Below, one piece after another: positions 16,770 through 24,701 of a stretch of 53,045 nt of DNA (the first letter of the stretch is position 1; every line of letters begins with the position of its first letter). The notes below the pieces were generated by a model, which searched no databases, was not told the origin of the DNA, and saw only the letters and a list, made by a program, of their open reading frames with translations. The stretch covers positions 1 to 53,045 of the forward strand of contig CALYAG010000013.1 of the NCBI GenBank assembly GCA_944393465.1, in the 5' to 3' direction. The translations under genes were made by a program, and so were the position numbers. The DNA comes from an uncultured Clostridia bacterium. Lineage in GTDB: Bacteria; Bacillota; Clostridia; TANB77; CAG-508.

Positions 16770-17234
16770 TTATTTTTTATCTGTTGAACCAAATCCACCT
16801 GTTCTTTCAGCGTCTGCATTATCGTTATCTGCTATAAGATATTTTTGGAATATGGCTTGTCCAATTCTTTCACCTTTTTCTACTTTTATATCTTCATCTT
16901 TGAAATTCCACATAGCATACATTATATGCCCATCATTATCTGCATTTCCATAATAATCTTTATCTACTATTCCTACACTATTAGCAAGAACTAGCCCTTT
17001 TTTCTTTGGGTTTGAACTTCTATTATATAAGCAAAGCATTTCATCATCTTGCATATATGCTTTTAGTCCTGTTGGTATTAATGTTGGTTTTACTCCCGGT
17101 TTAAAAGCTGGTATTATTGTATCTTCTGCAGCTTCAACATCATAACCTGCTGCATATTTTGTTGATCTTTTTGGTAGATTTATATTTTTATCTTCCCATC
17201 CTTTTGCTATTTCAAATCCTCTTAATTTTTCCAT
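16770..17234 (-). CDS. dut: dUTP diphosphatase
   Basis: It hydrolyses dUTP to dUMP and pyrophosphate, keeping uracil out of DNA and feeding dTMP synthesis. The five trimeric-dUTPase motifs are recognisable: AGYDVEAAED, NRSSNPKKKG, GIVDKDYYGN, KGERIGQAIF, and the C-terminal RTGGFGSTDK that closes over the active site. The 154-residue length is normal. GAAAGGA lies 11 bases before the ATG. Confidence 0.95.
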   Translation of the reverse strand: MEKLRGFEIAKGWEDKNINLPKRSTKYAAGYDVEAAEDTIIPAFKPGVKPTLIPTGLKAYMQDDEMLCLYNRSSNPKKKGLVLANSVGIVDKDYYGNADNDGHIMYAMWNFKDEDIKVEKGERIGQAIFQKYLIADNDNADAERTGGFGSTDKK

Positions 17235-17411
17235 TTCAAAATTTTCCTTTCTTTTCTAGGCTTAACTTGGTTAAAAAGCTATTGTTTTTAATCTCATAAA
17301 AACTTTATTCAAATTATATTTCAATAATCTTTCAAGCAATTCATTTACATTTTAATTCATAATAACTTATATGTCAATCATAGCATAAAATAAATATATA
17401 GAGGTAATGTT

Positions 17412-17648
17412 ATGTTTACAACTTTAAATAATTTAGAATTGAACGAAAAAGGTATTGTGAAATCTATTTCTTGTGATGATAGAATAACTAGAAGACTATA
17501 TGATTTAGGACTACTAGAAAATACCGTCATTTGTCCTATTTTTTCTAGTCCTTTTGGTGACCCTAGAGCATACGAGTTTAGAGGCAATATTATTGCTATT
17601 AGAAATGATGATGCAAATCATATAACTATTGAAGTTAAAGATAGATGA
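17412..17648 (+). CDS. feoA: Ferrous iron transport protein A (FeoA)
   Basis: This 78-residue SH3-like FeoA protein regulates or stabilises FeoB. Seen: IVKSISCDDRITRRLYDLGLLENTV, the typical RRL.DLG segment, then SPFGDPRAYEFRGNIIAIR. feoB lies 1.9 kb further on the same strand, separated by three oppositely oriented genes, which is unusual because feoAB are normally adjacent. A GAGGTAA site precedes the ATG, and the stop codon lies inside the terminator hairpin, so it is a monocistronic unit. Confidence 0.9.
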   Translation: MFTTLNNLELNEKGIVKSISCDDRITRRLYDLGLLENTVICPIFSSPFGDPRAYEFRGNIIAIRNDDANHITIEVKDR

Positions 17649-17677
17649 GCTTAAATTTAACAGCTCATCCATTTTTA
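17644..17677 (+). terminator. feoA terminator
   Basis: GATGAGCT and AGCTCATC form an 8-base stem (17644-17669) followed by CATTTTTATC. The feoA stop codon is inside the left arm, so feoA transcription ends before feoB. Confidence 0.8.
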
Positions 17678-17761
17678 TCTTTTATAAAGCTATTATAGAC
17701 ACAAAGCTAAACCATTAATTATAAGCAAAGTCTTTGTATTTTCATATATTGTAGCAAATTA

Positions 17762-17992
17762 TTAAGCAACTTTTTCAGTATAATTTATTACTGTTATTTC
17801 TGTAATAGCATTTCTTACAGAATTCACTAACTTTTCTAATTGTTTTGCCACCTCATTACTATAAGATACCTCTCCACATTGCTTGCAAACCTGAGATGGT
17901 ACATTCTTAATAATGATGATACAATTATCTAATTCAACCATAAAAGTGGTTTTTTTATTTTCTAATTTCCCTTTACACATAAAGCATTTCAT
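17762..17992 (-). CDS. YgiT-type zinc-finger antitoxin-like protein
   Basis: This 76-residue protein has two CxxC pairs (CFMCKGKL and CKQCGEV) with the spacing of the MqsA/YgiT N-terminal zinc finger. It continues into a short helical tail without a full HTH. It lies four bases after a DUF4258 gene on the same strand. The toxin-first order equals that of mqsRA. It is probably the antitoxin half of a type II module; this is inferred from family and order. The missing C-terminal HTH means DNA binding is doubtful. Confidence 0.8.
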   Translation of the reverse strand: MKCFMCKGKLENKKTTFMVELDNCIIIIKNVPSQVCKQCGEVSYSNEVAKQLEKLVNSVRNAITEITVINYTEKVA

Positions 17993-17996
17993 AATT

Positions 17997-18320
17997 TTAC
18001 TTTTTCTCCCTTCTAGTTTTTAGATCTTTTTCCCATTCTGTTCTATCTGGATAATATGCAGTAATAATCCACAATTCTTCTCCATTTGAACCACATACTA
18101 CATGTATAACTTCATTATCTAAATTTCTTCCAAAAACTAAACAGCTCGGATATGGATAATCATCTTCGTACTCTTCTATAATTTCTCCATTTAAAAGTGT
18201 ATTTTCAATATCACTTTGTGAAATATTCCTTTGCAATAATCTAATCATTATATGATTAGTCCATCTTAGTTTTCCCATTTTAACTAATGACTTTATTGTT
18301 TCAATACTTAATATCTCCAT
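17997..18320 (-). CDS. DUF4258 domain protein, probable toxin partner
   Basis: The 107-residue product has the DUF4258 signature: WTNHIMIRLLQRNIS, then DIENTLLNGEIIEEY, YPYPSCLVFGR, and VVCGSNGEELWIITAYYPD. The family has a RelE/MqsR-like fold in predictions and usually sits next to a YgiT zinc-finger protein, as here. It could cleave mRNA; that is not shown. It has an AGAGGT site and TATACT in a plausible -10 position at about 18344. The pair lies between feoA and feoB. Confidence 0.8.
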   Translation of the reverse strand: MEILSIETIKSLVKMGKLRWTNHIMIRLLQRNISQSDIENTLLNGEIIEEYEDDYPYPSCLVFGRNLDNEVIHVVCGSNGEELWIITAYYPDRTEWEKDLKTRREKK

Positions 18321-18382
18321 AAATACCTCTTTTACTCTTTATTAGTATATCATATTCATTTAAATAATTCTACCATTATATT

Positions 18383-19075
18383 TTATTTTTTCAACTCTTT
18401 TTCTGCCTCTTTATAATCTGGCATATATTTTTCAACCATTGCCCAGAATTTTTTTGAATGGTTCATATATTTTAAGTGGCAAATTTCATGTAACACTACA
18501 TAATCTATGGCTTTTCTGCTATACATCATTAAGTTTTGGTTTATTGTTATTTTTCTATTTGATGAGCAGCTACCCCATATTGATTTTGTTTTCTTTATTC
18601 TATATTCTTCTGGTGCTAGTCCAACTAATTTTCTCATTTTTTCCATTGAGTTTTCAACTTCTTTTTCTGCTATCATGTAGTACATTTTGTCTATCATTTT
18701 TTTGATTTGCTCTGTATTGTCTTCTTCAGCATATCTTAATGGAAGTATAATGGCTATTTTTCCGTTTTCTACATTTAACATTGCCATATTGATATCTTTA
18801 TAATATATATTTAGATAGTATGCTTCACCAAGAATTTGGAATCTTTCTCCATCTGCATATTCTTTTACTTTTGTAGGTGACTCTCTATATTCTTGTAATT
18901 TTTGCATTATCCATTGTCTTTTTGCTTCTACCACATTCTGAATTTGAGAACTGGTAGCAAAACGTGGAGCTTTTATTACAACTTCACCATTTTGTATTGT
19001 AATATAAAAATTTTTTATTTTTGCTCTATTTACTGTATAAGCTATTGTTTTATTTTCATATTTTACTTTATTCAT
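18383..19075 (-). CDS. YgjP-like zinc metalloprotease (DUF45, SprT-related)
   Basis: The 230-residue product belongs to the YgjP/DUF45 (M48-like) family. The C-terminal half holds the zinc motif VVLHEICHLKYMNHSKKFW: HExxH, then a distal His in NHSKKFW. The stretch IWGSCSSNRKITINQNLM before it is typical of the family. The N-terminal half is a beta-rich domain with YRESPTKVKEY. Biological role is poorly known; structural relatives (SprT/Spartan) digest DNA-protein crosslinks. A perfect GAAC-N4-GTTC box at the transcription start of this gene suggests SOS control, which fits a repair role. It is monocistronic, with its own promoter. Confidence 0.85.
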   Translation of the reverse strand: MNKVKYENKTIAYTVNRAKIKNFYITIQNGEVVIKAPRFATSSQIQNVVEAKRQWIMQKLQEYRESPTKVKEYADGERFQILGEAYYLNIYYKDINMAMLNVENGKIAIILPLRYAEEDNTEQIKKMIDKMYYMIAEKEVENSMEKMRKLVGLAPEEYRIKKTKSIWGSCSSNRKITINQNLMMYSRKAIDYVVLHEICHLKYMNHSKKFWAMVEKYMPDYKEAEKELKK

Positions 19076-19127
19076 ACCAGTTCCTCCTCAGAATAGAAAT
19101 TTAGGTTTGTTTGGTTGTTTGTTCTTT

Positions 19128-19175
19128 GAACTTCTGTTCGATTTTTATTTTACTATTTTATTTAATACTTGTCAA
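19128..19175 (-). promoter_or_regulatory. Promoter and perfect SOS-type box of the YgjP-like gene
   Basis: TTGACA (19170-19175), 17 bases, TAAAAT (19147-19152) on the minus strand. The start point falls about 19140, directly on GAACTTCTGTTC (19128-19139), a perfect GAAC-N4-GTTC palindrome as used by Gram-positive LexA. A reversed half-site pair GTTCTTTGAAC overlaps it at 19121-19131. Confidence 0.65.
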
Positions 19176-19425
19176 TACTTTTTTCAAAAAAAATTAATAT
19201 TTTTTGTTTTGTTTTGAATTTGCCTATTTATAGGTATTTACGAGGTTTGTGTTTTTGATTTTGTTTGATATTTAGCCATTTTTCAAGAGTCTTATTATAA
19301 TTTATTTTTGCTATTTCTTATTTTCTTTTTTTCATTATTTTTGTTCGCTTTTGTTCTAATAGTACAACCATTCTACATAGTATTTTAACAAAAACTTCAA
19401 TATATATTTTAAAAATTTTAGCGAC
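19176..19425. other. Non-coding AT-rich gap upstream of feoB
   Basis: No ORF. A possible plus-strand promoter is TTGTTC, 17 bases, TACATA between about 19350 and 19380, weak. No Fur or DtxR box was recognised by eye. Confidence 0.4.
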
Positions 19426-19493
19426 CTGAGACAGCATAAACTTTTCGTCTTTTAGCTATCTGAGACATCGTGATCATTTTGTCTTTTAGCTAA
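19426..19493 (+). repeat. Two tandem 34-base repeats upstream of feoB
   Basis: 19426-19459 and 19460-19493 both start CTGAGACA and end GTCTTTTAGCTA, with a variable middle. They end 38 bases before the feoB start, so they lie in its 5' leader or promoter region. Possible double operator or a duplicated RNA stem; function unknown. Confidence 0.75.
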
Positions 19494-19531
19494 ATAAATC
19501 TGTCGAAGTGAATGTGAAAGGAAAATATTTT

Positions 19532-21445
19532 ATGGGCTTATCTAATTCTTCTACTGGTAAAAAAGTTTCTAGTAATTTAAAAGATTTTTCTAATTATGAT
19601 TTTACTGTTGCAATTGCTGGAAATCCTAATGTAGGAAAATCTACAATTTTTAATGGTCTTACTGGGCTTAATCAGCATACTGGTAACTGGACTGGCAAAA
19701 CTGTTGAAAATGCGGCAGGCATTTGTATACATAATAATCAAAAATTTTTATTGGTTGATATTCCTGGTACATATTCATTAATGGCTGATTCCGAAGAAGA
19801 GAAAATTGCTAGAGATTATATAGATAGTAACAAAGCAAATGCTACTGTTGTTATTGTTGATGCCACTTTGCTTGAAAGAAATATGAATTTAGTTTTTCAA
19901 ATTATGAATTTGACTAATAATGTAATTGTGTGTGTTAATTTGCTTGATGAGGCTAAAAAGAAAGGCATCAGTGTTGACTTAAATAAATTATCCAAACTTC
20001 TAGGAGTTCCAGTTGTTGGTACAATTGCCAGAAAAAAGAAGACTTTGAATAATCTGATTAATACTATTGCTGATGTGTGCAATAAAAAAATAGAACCTAA
20101 ACCTATTAAAATTGATGCTGATATTGACAAAATTTTTGAAAGAGCTCATGAAATTGTTGCAGAAGTCGTGACTTTAAAAAATGAAAATTATAATGAAAGA
20201 GATAAAAAAATTGATAGAATACTTACTTCTAAAAAGTTTGGTATTCCTATTATGATACTTTTCTTTTGTTTAATTTTTTGGATTACAATTGTAGGCGCTA
20301 ACTATCCTTCTGAATTATTATCATCTCTTTTTGCTAATATTGAACCTCCATTAAAAAACTTTTTTACATATATTCATACCCCAACATGGTTACTTTCTTT
20401 ACTTTTTGATGGAGTTTATAAAACAGTTACTTGGATTGTTAGTGTCATGCTCCCTCCTATGGCGATATTTTTCCCACTTTTTACTTTACTCGAAGATTTG
20501 GGATATTTGCCTAGAATTGCATTTAATTTGGATAAATGTTTTAAAAAGTGCTGTTCTTCTGGAAAGCAAGCTCTTACAATGTGCATGGGCTTCGGCTGTA
20601 ATGCTGCTGGTGTTGTAGGATGCCGAATTATTAGTTCTAAAAGAGAAAGGCTAATTGCCATACTTACTAATAATTTTGTACCTTGCAATGGTAGATTTCC
20701 ATTTTTAATAACAATTGCTACCATATTTTTCACAAGTGCAGCCCATGCTGGTGAAAGCCTAAAATCTAGCTTAATTGCAACTTTTATAGTTTTTGTTATT
20801 ATATGTATTGGAATTGGATTTACATTTTTAGTTTCATACATACTTTCCAAAACTATTTTAAAAGGTGCTACTGATTGTACTTTACTAGAACTTCCACCTT
20901 ATAGAAAACCTCAAATAGGTAAAATACTAATTCATTCATTATTAGATAGAACTTTGTTTGTTTTAGGAAGAGCTTTATCTGTTGCCGTTCCCGCTGGAAT
21001 TTTAATTTGGGTGCTTTCTAATGTTCAAATAGCTAATATTAGTATTCTTACTTATATTTCAAACTTTTTTGACCCCTTTGCAAAACTTATGGGGCTAGAT
21101 GGATATATTTTAACTGCATTTTTACTTGGCTTACCTGCTAATGAAATTGTTCTTCCTATTATTCTTATGTGCTATACTGGTGCAGGAAGTTTGGTTGATA
21201 TGTCTAGCCTCCAAAGTTTGGTTGACATTTTGTCTGCAAATGGTTGGACTATAGTTACCGCTATAAATGTTATGTTATTTTCACTTTTGCATTTTCCATG
21301 TACCACCACGCTTCTTACTATTAAAAATGAAACTAAAAGCTGGAAATGGACTGCCGCTTCATTTTTGATTCCAATTGTAATTGGTATTGTAATGTGCATG
21401 ATGGTTAATTTGATTTATAATGTTGTTCTAATAATTTTAACATAA
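19532..21445 (+). CDS. feoB: Ferrous iron transporter FeoB
   Basis: FeoB is the membrane G-protein that imports Fe2+. The 637-residue product has an N-terminal GTPase domain with G1 GNPNVGKST (residues 30-38), switch segment NWTGKTVE, G3 DIPGTYS and a G4-like NLLDE. It then has two Gate regions: the first includes CMGFGCNAAGVVGCRI and VPCNGRFP with the conserved cysteines; the second includes LGLPANEIVLPI. About eight to ten membrane helices are seen. The ATG at 19532 is chosen over an upstream GTG because GAAAGGA precedes it. The gene has a strong terminator. feoA is not adjacent; see 17412. Confidence 0.96.
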   Translation: MGLSNSSTGKKVSSNLKDFSNYDFTVAIAGNPNVGKSTIFNGLTGLNQHTGNWTGKTVENAAGICIHNNQKFLLVDIPGTYSLMADSEEEKIARDYIDSNKANATVVIVDATLLERNMNLVFQIMNLTNNVIVCVNLLDEAKKKGISVDLNKLSKLLGVPVVGTIARKKKTLNNLINTIADVCNKKIEPKPIKIDADIDKIFERAHEIVAEVVTLKNENYNERDKKIDRILTSKKFGIPIMILFFCLIFWITIVGANYPSELLSSLFANIEPPLKNFFTYIHTPTWLLSLLFDGVYKTVTWIVSVMLPPMAIFFPLFTLLEDLGYLPRIAFNLDKCFKKCCSSGKQALTMCMGFGCNAAGVVGCRIISSKRERLIAILTNNFVPCNGRFPFLITIATIFFTSAAHAGESLKSSLIATFIVFVIICIGIGFTFLVSYILSKTILKGATDCTLLELPPYRKPQIGKILIHSLLDRTLFVLGRALSVAVPAGILIWVLSNVQIANISILTYISNFFDPFAKLMGLDGYILTAFLLGLPANEIVLPIILMCYTGAGSLVDMSSLQSLVDILSANGWTIVTAINVMLFSLLHFPCTTTLLTIKNETKSWKWTAASFLIPIVIGIVMCMMVNLIYNVVLIILT

Positions 21446-21483
21446 TTTCGTGATTTTAAGACTAATTAGCTTGTATTTAGTCG

Positions 21484-21516
21484 TAGAGCAGATTCGCGGT
21501 CTGCTCTATTTTTTTA
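21484..21516 (+). terminator. feoB terminator
   Basis: TAGAGCAGA and TCTGCTCTA (9-base arms, 21484-21508) around TTCGCGG, followed by TTTTTTTATT. Confidence 0.9.
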
Positions 21517-21529
21517 TTCCATAAAAGAA

Positions 21530-21561
21530 CTCTGTAGTTTGGCATTAGCCATACTACAGAG
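21530..21561 (-). terminator. Terminator of the lemA-TPM operon
   Basis: CTCTGTAGT and ACTACAGAG (9-base arms) are continued inward by TGGC/GCCA after one mismatch. On the minus strand TTCTTTTAT follows. It lies 93 bases beyond the lemA stop. Confidence 0.65.
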
Positions 21562-21653
21562 CCTTCCTTTAATTATTTAAGTTTTGTTAATTTTTTTTGA
21601 AGCCATATCTCTTGATATAACTTCTTGTTGATTTAGTCGCAATCAGACATTTA

Positions 21654-22274
21654 TCAGTCAAAGTTTACCATATTCGGATTGTTTGCCGCTTCGTCAGCTT
21701 CAAACTGTTCCATTTCTTCAAAGCCGAATATATTTGCAAGAATGTTCCCAGGAAAATGTCTTACTTCTTTATTATAGTTTGCTACTTCTTCGTTATAGCT
21801 TTCTCTTGCTATAGTAATTCTGTTAACACTTCCTTCCAGTTGATCCATAAGGCTTGTGTATTGCTGCCCGGAAGTAAGGTCAGGATAATTTTCTGCCAAA
21901 GCAACCAGATTGTTGACTGCCACAGACAAGTTTTCATTTGCTTCACTTATCTGTTCCAAGTCTCCACTGCTCAGACTGTCTCCAAGCTCTTTTCGTGCAT
22001 TTGCAATATCCTCAAAGACCTTTTCTTCATGCTTGGTATACGCTTGAACTGTTGATACCAAATCCGGTATAAGTTCAAGCCTCCGTTGCATCATAGTTTC
22101 AACATTTGCTTCTGCACGGCTTACTTCTTCTTGCATATCAACAAGTTGGTTATAGGTAGATACACAGCTTCCAACAAATGTGATAAAGCCAATTACCACC
22201 ACAACAACAAGTGCAATTGCTCCGGTAAGCAGTATTCGGCCGAGACCAATACCATGATTTTCATAGTTATCCAT
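21654..22274 (-). CDS. lemA: LemA family membrane protein
   Basis: The 206-residue protein has a short cytoplasmic start, one membrane helix (about residues 13-35, AIALVVVVVIGFITFV) and the LemA helical domain: YNQLVDMQEEVSRAEANVETMMQRRLELIPDLVSTV, the signature of the family, then AYTKHEEKVFEDIANAR. LemA has a probable extracytoplasmic N-terminus; its molecular job is not settled, though it often pairs with TPM/YgcG proteins, as here. It has GGAGG, and starts 46 bases after the TPM gene. G+C and codon use are clearly higher than in flanking genes. Confidence 0.93.
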   Translation of the reverse strand: MDNYENHGIGLGRILLTGAIALVVVVVIGFITFVGSCVSTYNQLVDMQEEVSRAEANVETMMQRRLELIPDLVSTVQAYTKHEEKVFEDIANARKELGDSLSSGDLEQISEANENLSVAVNNLVALAENYPDLTSGQQYTSLMDQLEGSVNRITIARESYNEEVANYNKEVRHFPGNILANIFGFEEMEQFEADEAANNPNMVNFD

Positions 22275-22320
22275 CTATGTTTCCTCCAATTATGCTCTCA
22301 TTTTTTAGTACGGTTAGCTC

Positions 22321-24177
22321 TTAGAAGCCGCGAGATGCTCCTCCACCAGAAGAATGTCCTCCAAATCCTCCAAACGAGCTGCCTCCGCCAAAACTGCTGT
22401 GGGTATAAGAGGATCTTCTTCTTTCTTCATCCTCTTCTCTCCTTCTGCGTTCTTGGCGTCTATGGTCATCCTCTGCTTCATCTTGAAGGCTTCTCATTTG
22501 GTTTAGAAGGCTTGCACTAAAGTATGCTCTCTGTGCCGCGTTCAAATTTTTATAGTACCTAAATGCTCTTTCTATATCATCTCTGTCACTTTCTCTGGCA
22601 CTATATCCAATTTGTCTTACAACCCTTTGAACATCATCTTCTGCTCTTCTAGCGGCTTCCTGGTCACGAAGTTTTTGTTGTTCTTCTTCATAAGCCTCAA
22701 GAAGCTCTACAGACTTTTGATAAAGCACTTTTACTTTTTGTATGTCAGCTTTTACAAAATTGCGAGTTAACATACTCGAAGAATTATATTCTTCAATTAC
22801 TTTTTTGAAAAGCCTCACATTGTCTTTGCTGGCATCATAATGAAGAACTTCTTCTATCCGCGCATCCAGTTTTTTTGCATCTTTTACTGCTTGATCCCTC
22901 TTACGTAGTTTAATAGAATCTTGATGCAGTTTTCTTACCTTTTCAATGTCTGCAGTAACTGCTTCTTTAACATCTTGTTTAGCAGTTTCATAGATTTGAA
23001 TAACCTCTGCAAAAATTTCAACGTTTTCTTTGTCAGCGGGCATTTGAATTGCAGTATTAATTTTGTCATTAATACTTGCAACAGCAGCCTTGAATTCAGC
23101 TTCAAGCATATCATCTATCTCTTTTTCAATTTGCGGATGTAACCTATGCACTCTTTCGCTGAATAGTTGCATATCCGCAATTTTATTTTTAAGAGTAGTG
23201 TTTTCATCTTGAGCAGAATTCAATTGGTTTTTGCATTTTTTAAGTTTGCCTTTCAACGCCTCAACCTGCGCGTCTAACTCTTGATTCTTCCTATCAGCCT
23301 CCATATTATTTTGTTGAAGTTTGCTACACTCTTTTTCCTTTGCTTTGAAATTTGCTTGGCACTTTTTGTATTTTTTCCTATGGTTTTGGTATGCCAAAAC
23401 AAAAACTATAATAGCACAAATCAATTCTACAATGCTTAGTGTTAAGGCAAACATATTTCCAGCTCCAATCTTGCTCTCATTTGCAGTTTGCTCCAAATTC
23501 GTTTGGTCACCCACCTGTGTAGATTCATCTACTGTAGCAAGCGACTCATCAGACGTTATACTGTCACTAGACGTTACATTGCCATCGGGCGTTGCAACTG
23601 CCTCTGTATCAGACCCTGCATTCCAATCAATTGGAACAACATCTTTAATTTCGGCAATGGTCGCTTCTTGAACAGAAACTAATCCTTCAGCAAACTCATC
23701 ATTTTTGAAGTAGTCCATTCCATAATCATCAAGCAGTTGTCCAGACTTGGAGTCTGTAATGTATGCCTGCATATTTTGACCTGTTTCTATTTTTACCTTT
23801 CTATCTTGCGTAGAAAGCAGAATCAAAATTCCCATACTGTCTTTACCAATTCCATATTGATTATACATGGAATAGGCATATTCTTCGATTGTATGCCCTT
23901 TGAGGCTTTCGATTGTTGTTACTACGACTTGAACGCCATCGTACTCTTCTGCAAGATTGACAGCATCTGTCATCATAACTTGTTTTTGGTCCTCCGAAAA
24001 GATATTTGCAAAATCGTTTACATAGAAATCACTTGTCTGGGCTTCGACCTCTATGTTATAGCGGTTTTTGCTTTCGTTTGCACTGCTTTCTTCACATGCT
24101 GCTAAAGTAAAAAGCATTGCAAAGGCTACAATAACCAGAGTTATCCGGCATAGCATACTTGTTCTTAACTTTTTCAT
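22321..24177 (-). CDS. Large TPM-domain lipoprotein with coiled coil and Gly-rich tail
   Basis: The 618-residue product starts with a lipoprotein signal peptide (lipobox LAAC, Cys 28). A TPM domain (PF04536) follows, about residues 48-185 (FYVNDFANIFSEDQKQ, VVVTTIESLKGHTIEEYA, LLSTQDRKVKIETG). After a Ser/Thr-rich linker there is a second membrane helix (about 237-262), a long charged coiled coil (about 270-540), an Arg/Glu stretch and a Gly/Ser/Phe-rich tail ending ASRGF. Ordinary YgcG proteins pass from the membrane helix to the Gly-rich tail directly; the inserted helical domain of roughly 300 residues is unusual. With lemA it forms a two-gene operon behind its own promoter, and both look compositionally foreign. 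Confidence 0.85.
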   Translation of the reverse strand: MKKLRTSMLCRITLVIVAFAMLFTLAACEESSANESKNRYNIEVEAQTSDFYVNDFANIFSEDQKQVMMTDAVNLAEEYDGVQVVVTTIESLKGHTIEEYAYSMYNQYGIGKDSMGILILLSTQDRKVKIETGQNMQAYITDSKSGQLLDDYGMDYFKNDEFAEGLVSVQEATIAEIKDVVPIDWNAGSDTEAVATPDGNVTSSDSITSDESLATVDESTQVGDQTNLEQTANESKIGAGNMFALTLSIVELICAIIVFVLAYQNHRKKYKKCQANFKAKEKECSKLQQNNMEADRKNQELDAQVEALKGKLKKCKNQLNSAQDENTTLKNKIADMQLFSERVHRLHPQIEKEIDDMLEAEFKAAVASINDKINTAIQMPADKENVEIFAEVIQIYETAKQDVKEAVTADIEKVRKLHQDSIKLRKRDQAVKDAKKLDARIEEVLHYDASKDNVRLFKKVIEEYNSSSMLTRNFVKADIQKVKVLYQKSVELLEAYEEEQQKLRDQEAARRAEDDVQRVVRQIGYSARESDRDDIERAFRYYKNLNAAQRAYFSASLLNQMRSLQDEAEDDHRRQERRRREEDEERRRSSYTHSSFGGGSSFGGFGGHSSGGGASRGF

Positions 24178-24285
24178 GGTTACTCCCTTTCTTTTTAGTT
24201 GATTGCGAACTTTAACTAAAACTTAAATAATCATCTCCCTTCAATTTTTGAATTGGATTATTAGCTAAAATTGAGCTATAAAATA

Positions 24286-24314
24286 ATTATATCACAATTT
24301 TACATAAAATTCAA
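24286..24314 (-). promoter_or_regulatory. Promoter of the TPM-lemA operon
   Basis: TTGAAT (24309-24314), 17 bases, TATAAT (24286-24291) on the minus strand, about 110 bases before the start codon. The remaining gap towards yolD is AT-rich with nothing else seen. Confidence 0.65.
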
Positions 24315-24386
24315 ATAAATAAATCTATCAAAAAAATTGTCCGATAATTCTTGATTTAATTTATAAATACATATACATTATTATAA

Positions 24387-24701
24387 TTACATTATCTCAA
24401 TTTCAATTATATCAAAAAAATTAATAGCACTCGTAGTCACGATAATTGTTCTGTTAATTTTATCTATTTTATTTACCCTTCCTTTAATTTTGGTATATTT
24501 ATTTCCATCATAATAAGTAATTTGCACAATTTTATTGGTATCTATTGCATTTAATTTCATTGATAATTCTTCATTTGCTTCGTCAGTAAGTTCTTTTCTT
24601 TTTATATGCACTTGCTCTTTTTCTTTTAATGCATCTTTAAATCCTGTTAGTGCATCAAAAGGCATAAACTGCCTTGCTCTATCTCTTCTAATCATAAGCA
24701 T
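24387..24701 (-). CDS. YolD-like protein
   Basis: The 104-residue product matches the YolD family: RDRARQFMPFDALTGFKDALKEKE at the N-terminus is the hallmark. YolD proteins are encoded next to UmuC-type polymerases and are thought to be functional partners analogous to UmuD. Here its start lies inside the last codons of the umuC-type gene (14-base overlap), so translation is coupled; AGGAGG lies five bases upstream. Confidence 0.9.
   Translation of the reverse strand: MLMIRRDRARQFMPFDALTGFKDALKEKEQVHIKRKELTDEANEELSMKLNAIDTNKIVQITYYDGNKYTKIKGRVNKIDKINRTIIVTTSAINFFDIIEIEIM

Noticed and set aside
20416..20850. Minus-strand 144-codon ORF inside feoB
   Set aside because: Shadow of feoB; no ribosome site or family match.
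22086..22520. Plus-strand 144-codon ORF over lemA and the TPM gene
   Set aside because: Antisense shadow of two real genes; Cys/His/Phe-rich composition.
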